Positions 1 through 5,328 of a stretch of DNA of 8,148 nucleotides are shown here, piece by piece. The first letter of the stretch is position 1; each line of letters opens with the position of its first letter. The DNA comes from DMER01 sp003451645 (GTDB lineage: Bacteria; Pseudomonadota; Alphaproteobacteria; Micropepsales; Micropepsaceae). The notes under the pieces were generated by a model. It was given only the letters and a program-made list of their open reading frames with translations, did not search any database and was not told the origin of the DNA. A program made the translations under genes and the position numbers. The stretch lies in NCBI GenBank assembly GCA_031976175.1, contig DALYLR010000078.1:1-8148 (forward strand), written 5' to 3'.

Positions 1-261
1 CTGATCGACAAGCTTTGTCAGGCGATCATGCAGGAATGCCAGAAGCAGGGGTGGAAGCCTCCTGTCGTCGCCCAAGTCAAGGAAAAATTTGGCGAGCTCC
101 GGTTTTATGCAGGTCCAGCAGAAGATGAAATCTACGACATCATCGACAGGGCGACAGTCCTGAGCCGGCACATCTGCGAGGTTTGCGGCCAGCCCGGGGA
201 AACCCGTTTAATTGGGCACTGGCTCCGCACAACATGCGATCTTCATTCGGGAGACCTCTGA
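1..261 (+). CDS. Small phage protein with CxxC...CxxH zinc-ligand pattern, 5'-truncated
   Basis: The reading frame is open from the first base of the window, so the true start probably lies upstream; an internal ATG at 28 is possible but has no good Shine-Dalgarno sequence. The visible part is 86 residues. It has a helical start, the phrase VKEKFGELRFY, a short helix, and then ICEVCGQPG ... LRTTCDLH. The four potential metal ligands are Cys codons at 175, 184 and 235 and a His codon at 244. This layout (VKEKFG-LRFY followed by CEVCG-PG and a C-terminal CxxH) recurs, from memory, in small uncharacterised phage proteins. It suggests a single zinc-ribbon-like knuckle. The function is unknown; nucleic acid or protein binding is only a guess. 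The stop overlaps the next start as TGATG, implying translational coupling. Confidence 0.75.
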   Translation: MIDKLCQAIMQECQKQGWKPPVVAQVKEKFGELRFYAGPAEDEIYDIIDRATVLSRHICEVCGQPGETRLIGHWLRTTCDLHSGDL

Positions 262-791
262 TGACTGAAGAAGTAACCAACGTTTCTGTTCGTCTCAACG
301 ACGTTGAAGTTGAGTACAAGAAAAAGACACAGAAGGCAAAGGATGCCCATCCAGCAATGGCCGTCGCGGAATATACCGTCCAGACCCTGAGCGACGGTTT
401 TGGTTACTTCACCCGCGAAGAGCTCATCCAATGGCAGAAGGACATGAACACGGCGATCAATATTGTCCTGTCAAAGACTGGTCCAGAGCCCTCAACCCTC
501 GGCACTGCCACGGCTGTCGGTACGGCCGCAACGCGGGCGGGCCGTGTCTACCCCGGAACTGTTGGTTTAAAGACATACCCGGAATCTTTCCCCAGCATCC
601 ACCCTCCGCACAGCCAGTTCCCCTACGCCGGCAGCAGCGCTCCCAACGTGTTCGAGAAAACGTCCCCGATTTTCAGCGAGGATGTGCCAAATTTCAACGG
701 GGATGTGTCGAGCCCGAACTTCCTGAAGAAAGTTCCTCTTGACGACAACAACGGTCCTAAATACGCAATTAGGGAGAACTCTGATGTTTGA
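261..791 (+). CDS. Hypothetical protein with disordered, repeat-bearing C-terminal tail (176 aa)
   Basis: I chose the ATG at 261 because GGGAG at 249-253 sits 7 nt upstream and the start overlaps the previous stop (TGATG). An in-frame start further upstream would run through the preceding gene. Residues 1-75 look folded, with a charged helix (EVEYKKKTQKAKDAH) and then EYTVQTLSDGFGYFTREELIQWQKDM. From about residue 80 the protein is rich in Gly, Ala, Pro, Ser and Asn and is probably disordered. Near the end, residues 135-158 contain three degenerate copies of an S-P-x-F-x-x-D/K-V unit. There is no signal peptide or membrane segment. I do not recognise the family. A flexible tail of this kind would suit binding a partner protein, but that is inference. 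Confidence 0.75.
   Translation: MTEEVTNVSVRLNDVEVEYKKKTQKAKDAHPAMAVAEYTVQTLSDGFGYFTREELIQWQKDMNTAINIVLSKTGPEPSTLGTATAVGTAATRAGRVYPGTVGLKTYPESFPSIHPPHSQFPYAGSSAPNVFEKTSPIFSEDVPNFNGDVSSPNFLKKVPLDDNNGPKYAIRENSDV
663..734 (+). repeat. Three degenerate copies of an 8-residue coding repeat
   Basis: Within the 176-aa protein, the peptides SPIFSEDV, PNFNGDV and SPNFLKKV follow one another (residues 135-158). The first two copies are also similar as DNA: ATTTTCAGCGAGGATGTG and ATTTCAACGGGGATGTG align with one gap and two substitutions. This points to a small in-frame duplication that has since diverged. Confidence 0.5.
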
Positions 792-996
792 ATTCATTCT
801 TGGCTTTGCCAGCTTCTGGCTCGCAGTCGGCCTGTTCCTGCATGTGCTCATCCTGTTCAGGAACTGGAAGTTCATCCGCAGAGCGTTGAGTAATGCGGTC
901 CATGAATTTGGCTCGTTCATCGCGGCGATTTTCTTTGTTTCAACCTTCGTGTGGTCAGTCATTGTCTGGCCGCATGTGTTCTTCAAGGCGAAATAA
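784..996 (+). CDS. Small two-helix membrane protein (70 aa)
   Basis: The ATG at 784 is preceded by AGGGAG (771-776) at 7-nt spacing and overlaps the end of the upstream gene by 8 nt in another frame. The protein has two hydrophobic segments, about residues 4-25 and 44-66, joined by a basic loop (RNWKFIRRAL). The tail is short and ends KAK. This predicts an inner-membrane hairpin with both ends on the same side. Length and layout would fit a class II holin or a superinfection-exclusion protein. No endolysin or spanin lies next to it, so no role can be assigned. Its stop overlaps the next start (TAATG). Confidence 0.75.
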   Translation: MFEFILGFASFWLAVGLFLHVLILFRNWKFIRRALSNAVHEFGSFIAAIFFVSTFVWSVIVWPHVFFKAK

Positions 997-1223
997 TGAC
1001 CAAGCGCAGGATCATCATCGAGCTCGACTCCGATGTCGCTGGCTTTGGTCGGCCGCCCCTCATCCATGAGGGCGGTATGTACAGGCAGTACACCAGCATC
1101 TCGGCGACCGACCTGACCCGGCCTGAAATCACGGTTCACTACCACATGTCCGAGGATTCGGCCGAGCTTGCCAAGCTTGTCAAGGAAATAGTCGAGTGGA
1201 TCAGGAAAAACAACAATGACTGA
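996..1223 (+). CDS. Hypothetical protein (75 aa)
   Basis: The start overlaps the previous stop as TAATG, and the Shine-Dalgarno sequence is weak (AAGG near 987), so translation probably depends on coupling. The protein opens with a likely beta strand (RRIIIELDSDV), continues through a mixed middle, has a second strand (EITVHYHM), and ends in an amphipathic helix (SAELAKLVKEIVEWIRK). There are no cysteines, signal peptide or membrane segment. I do not recognise it. The strand-then-C-terminal-helix plan is shared loosely with other small genes at 1686, 1900 and 2325. Confidence 0.7.
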   Translation: MTKRRIIIELDSDVAGFGRPPLIHEGGMYRQYTSISATDLTRPEITVHYHMSEDSAELAKLVKEIVEWIRKNNND

Positions 1224-1476
1224 CCAACCCTCAAAGCTTGAGTTGTTTCTGCGTGGGCTTGTGGAGAAGGTACGCATGCGGGTCGCTGTCGTAAGAACGT
1301 GCGGGAATTGCGAGTACCACGACGAAACAGCCACGACGCTGACTGGCGCTTGCCGGTTTCCTGAGCCTCAGCGAGGCGGCGAACCGCAGACATGGGTCAC
1401 GGCTGCAATGCCAGACCCCTACACGAACGGAAAGAACTGCATGCAATTCCGGCCCGCAGGAGCGTTGACTCAATAA
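1216..1476 (+). CDS. Four-cysteine small phage protein (86 aa)
   Basis: The ATG at 1216 overlaps the preceding gene by 8 nt (ATGACTGA). After a basic amphipathic start (residues 8-27), the protein carries CGNCEYHDE, GACRFPEP and NGKNCMQF, giving cysteines at residues 29, 32, 46 and 75. The order CxxC-(x13)-C-R-x-P ... C-x-x-F matches, from memory, a widespread group of small phage and bacterial proteins that begin C-x-N-C and end near W/N-C-x-x-F. Four cysteines of this spacing could hold a zinc ion or an iron-sulfur cluster; the sequence does not say which. The role is unknown. A 37-nt gap separates it from the next gene, longer than most in this cluster. Confidence 0.75.
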   Translation: MTDQPSKLELFLRGLVEKVRMRVAVVRTCGNCEYHDETATTLTGACRFPEPQRGGEPQTWVTAAMPDPYTNGKNCMQFRPAGALTQ

Positions 1477-1513
1477 CGCCTGCCTGATACACCGACATCC
1501 AAAGGAGACGCTG

Positions 1514-1696
1514 ATGCTCACATGGTTTCAGGCAGGGTTTCTGTGGGGCAAGAACCCGTATCTTTTAGACTATCAAGGTCGGCTGCATCAGGCAGCCGCA
1601 GACCATTTTCTATTCTGCACCGGAGGGGAAACCCACCAAGACTATTTCGACTTCTGCGCCGGCGTGGAAGCATACAGGGAAATCCATGATAACTGA
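1514..1696 (+). CDS. Hypothetical protein (60 aa)
   Basis: A near-perfect Shine-Dalgarno sequence, AAAGGAGA at 1501-1508, lies 5-6 nt before the ATG, which makes this a convincing gene despite its length. It is rich in aromatic residues: 7 Phe, 4 Tyr and 2 Trp by hand count. It includes the stretch MLTWFQAGFLWGKNP and two cysteines. It looks like a small soluble domain with helices around HQAAADHFLFC and FDFCAGVEAYREIH. I do not recognise it. Its end overlaps the next gene by 11 nt. Confidence 0.75.
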   Translation: MLTWFQAGFLWGKNPYLLDYQGRLHQAAADHFLFCTGGETHQDYFDFCAGVEAYREIHDN

Positions 1697-1898
1697 TCAT
1701 TTCAGCAGCAATGTCGCCCGCTTCATCTTCAACAGCGAGGCGATCAAGCCGTCCGTGCGTCAGATTGTCGTGAGCAGGATTGCGGCCGGCCCGCCATCGG
1801 CGTCTCTCGGAGACTCCGGCACTCTCTACGTCAACGTCTCGGAAGAGCATTCAGCAGACCCGCTCCTGATTGAAGCGGTCAAGGGAGCCGTGAAATAA
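1686..1898 (+). CDS. Hypothetical protein (70 aa)
   Basis: The ATG at 1686 has AGGGA at 1676-1680, 5 nt upstream, inside the end of the previous gene (11-nt overlap). The protein has an N-terminal segment NVARFIFNSEAIKPSVRQIVVSRIA, a Gly/Ser loop, a strand (TLYVNVSEE) and a short C-terminal helix (PLLIEAVKGAVK). There are no cysteines and no membrane segment. The family is not recognised. Confidence 0.7.
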   Translation: MITDHFSSNVARFIFNSEAIKPSVRQIVVSRIAAGPPSASLGDSGTLYVNVSEEHSADPLLIEAVKGAVK

Positions 1899-1899
1899 C

Positions 1900-2154
1900 A
1901 TGATCAGCAAGGATGACATCGAAGCGTTCAGGGAAGAACAGCCCGCCCCGAATGCCGGCCACGTATTCCGCTATGAGAAGGACGGCCCGTATGGAGACCC
2001 GGACATGTCCTTTACCGTCAAGCAGCTTGACAGTTACCCGGCAGAACTGTTATTCACGGTAAGCGATGATTTTGTTTCCAACGACAAGATGTCTATCATG
2101 TTGCCGAAACATGTCGTCAGGGAAATGATCAAGGCCATGGAAAAGGTGCTTTAA
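1900..2154 (+). CDS. Hypothetical acidic protein (84 aa)
   Basis: The ATG at 1900 starts one base after the previous TAA. AAGGGAG at 1881-1887 is the only visible Shine-Dalgarno sequence and is a little far (12 nt), so coupling is likely. The protein is acidic: a charged start (SKDDIEAFREEQ), a probable beta region (HVFRYEKDG ... MSFTVKQLD ... ELLFTVSDD ... KMSIMLP) and an amphipathic C-terminal helix (HVVREMIKAMEKVL). The family is not recognised. The stop overlaps the next start (TAATG). Confidence 0.7.
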   Translation: MISKDDIEAFREEQPAPNAGHVFRYEKDGPYGDPDMSFTVKQLDSYPAELLFTVSDDFVSNDKMSIMLPKHVVREMIKAMEKVL

Positions 2155-2324
2155 TGGATATCGAAACAATTGTCACTGGCCTGCTTCTGGCCCCGTTCAT
2201 CCTGATGATCCTCGCAATGGCTGTCTGGGCGTTTCAGGACATCAAGGCTGATTTGGAAGCGGCCGATGATCAGGCGGCCCGCGAGCGTCGCTTCCGCGAA
2301 TCCGGCCCCGACTACGGGGAATAA
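2154..2324 (+). CDS. Single-helix membrane microprotein (56 aa)
   Basis: This 56-residue gene starts at an ATG that overlaps the previous stop (TAATG) and ends with TAA immediately before the next ATG, filling the space between two genes exactly. It reads MDIETIVTG, then a hydrophobic span at about residues 7-27 (LLLAPFILMILAMAVWAF), then a highly charged tail (DIKADLEAADDQAARERRF) that should be helical and cytoplasmic. The order of one membrane helix followed by a charged helix resembles many small phage membrane proteins, including inner-membrane spanin subunits. No outer-membrane partner is visible, so the role is unknown. Confidence 0.7.
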   Translation: MDIETIVTGLLLAPFILMILAMAVWAFQDIKADLEAADDQAARERRFRESGPDYGE

Positions 2325-2561
2325 ATGGTCACCCTTGATATCCCGGAAGACGGCCGCTTTGACTGGCGGCCGATTGAGCAGATGACAATTCCGGGCAAGT
2401 ACATTGTCCTGAATTTCACGCCAGCCAACCAGCTGATGATCGGAACTGTCGTCCTTCCGGAGGGGATTGACAGTGAGCTCCTTCATGACATCCTGAAGTG
2501 GGCAATCGCTTTCGATGATTTCCCGGATGTAGAGGCGACCGTAGAGCCCGAGGCTGCGTAA
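2325..2561 (+). CDS. Hypothetical protein (78 aa)
   Basis: The ATG at 2325 directly follows the previous TAA, with GGGGA (2316-2320) 4 nt upstream. The protein is acidic, with predicted strands (MVTLDIPED, KYIVLNFTP, MIGTVVLPEG), a helix (SELLHDILKWAIAF) and a short acidic tail. There are no cysteines and no membrane segment. I do not recognise it. The stop overlaps the following start (TAATG). Confidence 0.7.
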   Translation: MVTLDIPEDGRFDWRPIEQMTIPGKYIVLNFTPANQLMIGTVVLPEGIDSELLHDILKWAIAFDDFPDVEATVEPEAA

Positions 2562-3469
2562 TGTCCAGTCAGGCAAAAAAAGTCATCGACGATGAAATAC
2601 GGAAACTGCTTGATTCCTATGCGTCGTTGGAAGAAGAAAAACAGCGCCATGCCAGAGCCACCCTAAGTCAGCAGCACTCTCAGGCGATCATGGAGTGGCT
2701 GAAAAAACAGGAAGCTGAAATGGGAAGTCCGTCGTTGCCCCAAAAGCCACCATCCAAGCCGCTGCTCCCGGACGAATGGGAGCATGTCTTCAATCCCATA
2801 AAATCCAACGGCGCTGGAGCAATGACGCATGCCCTGCAAAAGCAGGGACTGAGTCAGTTCGTGAACAGCTGCCTCGTCAACGGGCTTGTCAAGGCGCAAC
2901 ACCAAGATGGAGAAATGCGTTTTGACCGCCGCCACCACGTATTCATACTTCATCAGCCTGAGGGTCTTTCGACTGAAGAGGCAGTAAGGCAGGCCCCGCT
3001 TCGCGTTTTCGCAGAGCAGATCATCACTGATGTTGTTGATGTTGTTTCTGGCCCACTCGATCAGGAATTCAATCCGCCTCCGGGAGCAAGCGCCGTCCAG
3101 CTTGCCGATTTGGCCCTTGCGAGACTTGAAGAAGCTTCTCTAAGGCAAAAGTGGAGAACATCCGCTAGGAGAGGGCTTCCTGTAATTGCTCAGGTTTCTC
3201 CCGACATCGCATCGGTCATATTTTATGGATGCAACGAAAACGCAGACAAAGTCATTTATCACTTGGATTCAGAAAAGTGTTTTATCACCCCGTCTATTCC
3301 TGATATCTCCCAAAAAGCTCAAGAAAAAAACAACTTTATAATCGGCACGAAATTTTGCGCAATCAACGTGGTTGTTGACACGCATCTCCAGAACTGGCAG
3401 GCTCGCGCCCTGTTCAGCCTGAATGACCCGGAAATGGTCATGCCAATCATCGACAAGAATTTCATCTGA
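2561..3469 (+). CDS. Hypothetical protein, helical N-terminus plus unknown C-terminal domain (302 aa)
   Basis: This is the largest gene before the packaging genes. The start overlaps the previous stop (TAATG). Residues about 5-52 are long, charged and helical (DDEIRKLLDSYASLEEEKQ ... AIMEWLKKQEAEM), possibly a coiled coil. A Pro-rich linker follows at about 56-72. A middle region (about 73-145) ends near FDRRHHVFILHQPEG, and residues 146-205 are helical. The last 100 residues look like an alpha/beta domain (VIAQVSPDIASVIFYGC ... FIIGTKFCAINVVVD ... ARALFSLNDPE). I recognise no family and no catalytic motif. The DNA from about 3140 to 3360 is clearly more AT-rich than the 5' part (hand count 21/60 G+C at 3301-3360 against 34/60 at 2761-2820), which hints at a mosaic gene. 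Confidence 0.75.
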   Translation: MSSQAKKVIDDEIRKLLDSYASLEEEKQRHARATLSQQHSQAIMEWLKKQEAEMGSPSLPQKPPSKPLLPDEWEHVFNPIKSNGAGAMTHALQKQGLSQFVNSCLVNGLVKAQHQDGEMRFDRRHHVFILHQPEGLSTEEAVRQAPLRVFAEQIITDVVDVVSGPLDQEFNPPPGASAVQLADLALARLEEASLRQKWRTSARRGLPVIAQVSPDIASVIFYGCNENADKVIYHLDSEKCFITPSIPDISQKAQEKNNFIIGTKFCAINVVVDTHLQNWQARALFSLNDPEMVMPIIDKNFI

Positions 3470-3480
3470 AGGAGACTGAC

Positions 3481-4047
3481 ATGTTCAACCAACCCAAACT
3501 CCATGCACGGGTCAAAGGCAACCGATCCAATGTCAAGGTTGTAAGACGTTTCGGGGCGGCGGTTTCTTTCCGCATCGAGCCTCATCCCAACGCGCTTGAC
3601 TCCATCATGTATGCCGTGGTCGAAATCAAGGGCGTCGGCATCATGACGATGTCCTTCGTTCACAAGGACTGGCCGTTCTCGAATGGTATGCCGAAGATTG
3701 ATTACGGCAAGCGGGCCGCCTCGGTGATTGGCGCTGCATGCGCTCTTGCCACGCTCAGGGATGATCGTGATGTCGAGGCAACCGTCGATATACTTCATGC
3801 ATCCGTTCCCGATGTCAGCCGGGACAAACTCAAGAACGAGCTTCTTCTTGTAAGCGCCATGCAGATTGGTATTGTCCTGCAACCGCAGACAGGATATTCC
3901 ACGAAAGGCATGGCCGCCTCGGCCGGCATTGAAGTCCGTGACCTGAGGGCCGCAAGCCCGGTGGCCGGAAGTCCGTTCCCTCCGCCTCCTGAGCCCCCCA
4001 AGCCAGAACAGGCTCCTGAAGCCGACAAAAAGAAAACCCTTCACTGA
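3481..4047 (+). CDS. Hypothetical protein with Pro-rich C-terminal tail (188 aa)
   Basis: A strong AAGGAG (3469-3474) lies 6 nt before the ATG. The gene is separated from its neighbours by short gaps rather than overlaps, so it may be translated independently. The N-terminus is basic (KLHARVKGNRSNVKVVRRFG). A beta-rich part follows (AVSFRIEP ... MYAVVEIKGVGIMTMSFV). After that come two helical stretches (KRAASVIGAACALATL; VDILHASVPDVSRDKLKNEL) and a hydrophobic segment (LLLVSAMQIGIVLQP) too short and interrupted to call a membrane helix. The last 30 residues are Pro-rich and then Lys-rich (FPPPPEPPKPEQAPE ... KKK), probably disordered. There are no recognisable motifs and the function is unknown. 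Confidence 0.75.
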   Translation: MFNQPKLHARVKGNRSNVKVVRRFGAAVSFRIEPHPNALDSIMYAVVEIKGVGIMTMSFVHKDWPFSNGMPKIDYGKRAASVIGAACALATLRDDRDVEATVDILHASVPDVSRDKLKNELLLVSAMQIGIVLQPQTGYSTKGMAASAGIEVRDLRAASPVAGSPFPPPPEPPKPEQAPEADKKKTLH

Positions 4048-4071
4048 AAAAACACAGTGTCTTGTGTTTTT
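4048..4071 (+). terminator. A/T-armed hairpin, possible weak intrinsic terminator
   Basis: AAAAACACA (4048-4056) and TGTGTTTTT (4063-4071) are exact inverted repeats around a 6-nt loop, starting one base after the stop of the 188-aa gene. The 3' arm ends in a T run, as an intrinsic terminator would, and the A run in the 5' arm makes it symmetrical for either strand. The stem has only three G-C pairs, so it should be weak and may only attenuate transcription, or may protect the mRNA end. Confidence 0.4.
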
Positions 4072-4090
4072 AAAAAGGAAAGCCCACAAA

Positions 4091-4327
4091 ATGAACATTG
4101 CAGATTGCGCCGCGAGCGTCGGTTGGAACGCTTTTTCAAACTCGATGATTGTCCTGTGTTTCGGGGCGATTGGAATTCTCCTGCTTTCTGCATATAGCCG
4201 GGCAGGGGTTATCAACAAGGACCCGTACAGGCCGCTTCAATATGCCGCAGCTGTCGCAATTGTCGCAGCTGTTTTCTTTGGGTTCTCGGCAACTTCCGGG
4301 TACTATGTTGGCGCTTGCGCCCCATAG
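4091..4327 (+). CDS. Small two-helix membrane protein (78 aa)
   Basis: I chose the ATG at 4091 because AAGGAA (4075-4080) lies about 10 nt upstream; an in-frame GTG at 4064 lies inside the hairpin arm and has no Shine-Dalgarno sequence. The protein has two hydrophobic segments: about residues 18-35 (MIVLCFGAIGILLLSAY) and about 50-70 (YAAAVAIVAAVFFGF). The segments are joined by a polar loop with basic residues (SRAGVINKDPYRP), and a short Gly/Tyr tail ends in CAP. This predicts a membrane hairpin. A holin-like or host-modifying role is possible but nothing identifies it. Only 8 nt separate it from the next gene. Confidence 0.75.
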   Translation: MNIADCAASVGWNAFSNSMIVLCFGAIGILLLSAYSRAGVINKDPYRPLQYAAAVAIVAAVFFGFSATSGYYVGACAP

Positions 4328-4335
4328 GAGTTTCC

Positions 4336-4869
4336 ATGACTGCCATCGCCTACGTGAATGGAATTCTGGCTGTTGATTCCCTTCTTGTAGAGGCTGACGC
4401 CTTCAAGCTTTGCTCCATCGACAAGGTCAAGGTTGTCACCACAAGCGAGGGCGTGTGGCTCATGGCAGCCTCTGGCATCGTCAATGAGGGCCAGAAAGCG
4501 CAGGATTTCCTTGAGGATTACATCACCGGCGTCGGCGAGCAGGATAGCAAGCCGGTAACGGAAGAAGAGTTTGTCGCCAAGATTTCAAGGGAATACGACG
4601 TCGAAGCGCATGACTACAGCATCATTGTGGTGCGTCCGTCCGGCGGCTGGAGTTATTTCAACGGCAAGGGTTTCGAGGGACATTATCCGGTCGAAGTGCC
4701 AAGCATGTCAGGTTCTGCCTATCAGTTCCTGATCGGGGCGGTTGCGGCCGGCGCTGACGCTCCAACGGCCGTCCACCTTGCAGCCACGAAGATGACAAAC
4801 TGCGGCCCGCCGGTACGCGTATACAAACATGGAATTGGAGAAATAGCATGGGCGTTGCCTCAGAAGTAG
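4336..4869 (+). CDS. HslV/proteasome beta-like Ntn-hydrolase (177 aa)
   Basis: The ATG at 4336 has TAGGAG (4325-4330) at 5-nt spacing. The protein begins M-T-A-I-A-Y-V-N-G-I-L-A-V-D-S. If methionine aminopeptidase removes Met1, Thr2 becomes the N-terminal nucleophile expected of the proteasome beta/HslV fold. Asp14 (AVDS) and Lys30 (IDKVKVV) sit where that family keeps its Asp17 and Lys33. Further family features are GVWLMAASG, the GSAYQFLIGAVAAGADAPTAV segment (about residues 126-148) and a final GPPVRVY strand. At 177 aa it matches HslV length. Similar proteins occur in phages and prophages, where their job is not settled; a protease acting on phage or host proteins is the simplest inference. 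There is no HslU-like ATPase in the window. Fold assignment is from motif memory only. Confidence 0.62.
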   Translation: MTAIAYVNGILAVDSLLVEADAFKLCSIDKVKVVTTSEGVWLMAASGIVNEGQKAQDFLEDYITGVGEQDSKPVTEEEFVAKISREYDVEAHDYSIIVVRPSGGWSYFNGKGFEGHYPVEVPSMSGSAYQFLIGAVAAGADAPTAVHLAATKMTNCGPPVRVYKHGIGEIAWALPQK

Positions 4870-5078
4870 ACGAACTGTCCCTGCCCAATGGGTGGACCCA
4901 CGAGAAGCTGATCCGCGAGGCTCATTTCACGGGACACAGGATCAGGGAAATTGCGGCCCGGGGCGTGCCCGTTGTTCTCGGCCCAAATGAAGTCAATCAC
5001 ATGAGCAGTCTGCTTGGATATCTCGCCAAGCATGCTGTCGCACATCGGGAGGCTCTGCTTGAATCAAGCGCAGGATAA
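4848..5078 (+). CDS. Hypothetical protein (76 aa), upstream of TerL
   Basis: The ATG at 4848 has GGAG (4837-4840) 7 nt upstream and overlaps the hydrolase gene by 22 nt in another frame. The protein is helical and soluble: LPNGWTHEKLIREAHFTGHRIREI, then VPVVLGPNEVNHMSSLLGYLAKHAVAHREALL. There are no cysteines and no membrane segment. HEKLIREAHFTGHRIREIAA could be a helix-turn-helix-like pair, which would suit a DNA-binding small terminase, but the match is weak. I do not recognise the family. Confidence 0.65.
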   Translation: MGVASEVDELSLPNGWTHEKLIREAHFTGHRIREIAARGVPVVLGPNEVNHMSSLLGYLAKHAVAHREALLESSAG

Positions 5079-5283
5079 AAAGACTTATGTCGAAAGAACG
5101 ACGGAAATTATCAATGAAATGCGGCCGTACAGATCGGCTGACGGATCATTGAAGCTGGAGAAAAAAACTGCCGATCTTCTTGAGCAGTATCTTCTCGGTA
5201 TTTCCGCTCTTGCAGATAAGCGCAAGGACAAGATTGACAGGATTATGGAATACATAAAGACCGGGACGAATAGCCCGCGCTAG
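5059..5283 (+). CDS. Hypothetical charged helical protein (74 aa), TTG start, directly upstream of TerL
   Basis: The best start is TTG at 5059, with GGGAGG (5047-5052) exactly 6 nt upstream. An in-frame ATG at 5032 and a TTG at 5014 lack a comparable Shine-Dalgarno sequence. The chosen start overlaps the previous gene by 20 nt. The protein is lysine-rich and almost wholly helical (TYVERTTEIINEMRPY; LEKKTADLLEQYLLGISALADKRKDKIDRIMEYIKTG). It sits where many phages keep the small terminase subunit, and its size would be small for one. Position is the only argument, so no function is assigned. Its TAG stop is inside an 8-nt palindrome, CGCTAGCG (5278-5285). Confidence 0.65.
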   Translation: MNQAQDKKTYVERTTEIINEMRPYRSADGSLKLEKKTADLLEQYLLGISALADKRKDKIDRIMEYIKTGTNSPR

Positions 5284-5302
5284 CGTCCGCCGTGCTACTA
5301 TC

Positions 5303-5319
5303 CCTCTCCTCAGGAGAGG
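5303..5319 (+). promoter_or_regulatory. Inverted repeat that contains the TerL ribosome binding site
   Basis: CCTCTCCT (5303-5310) and AGGAGAGG (5312-5319) are perfect inverted repeats around a single C. In RNA they would form at least a 6-bp GC-rich stem with a 5-nt loop. The 3' arm holds the only Shine-Dalgarno sequence for TerL (AGGAG, with the arm ending 9 nt before the ATG at 5329). Folding would hide the site, so this may limit TerL translation. It could instead be a protein-binding site or a terminator-like hairpin, since TTCTTC follows. Confidence 0.5.
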
Positions 5320-5328
5320 TTCTTCTGC

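Noticed and set aside
431..742. + strand frame of 103 codons inside the 176-aa gene
   Set aside because: It is fully contained in another frame of a gene with a strong start, and has no ribosome binding site of its own.
567..1334. Minus-strand open frame (255 codons)
   Set aside because: It covers parts of four + strand genes that are joined by coupled stop/start overlaps, and its translation has no recognisable motif.
2575..2581. Run of seven A bases near the start of the 302-aa gene, a possible frameshift site
   Set aside because: It lies only five codons into the gene with no obvious stimulatory structure after it; it is most likely just lysine codons.
3319..4218. Long open frame on the minus strand (299 codons)
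   Set aside because: It lies wholly opposite well-supported + strand genes with good Shine-Dalgarno sites, crosses gene boundaries and shows no recognisable domain; it is an antisense shadow.
5284..5302. Possible -10 box (TACTAT) upstream of TerL
   Set aside because: No -35 element is seen at proper spacing, and the gene is tightly packed behind upstream genes.
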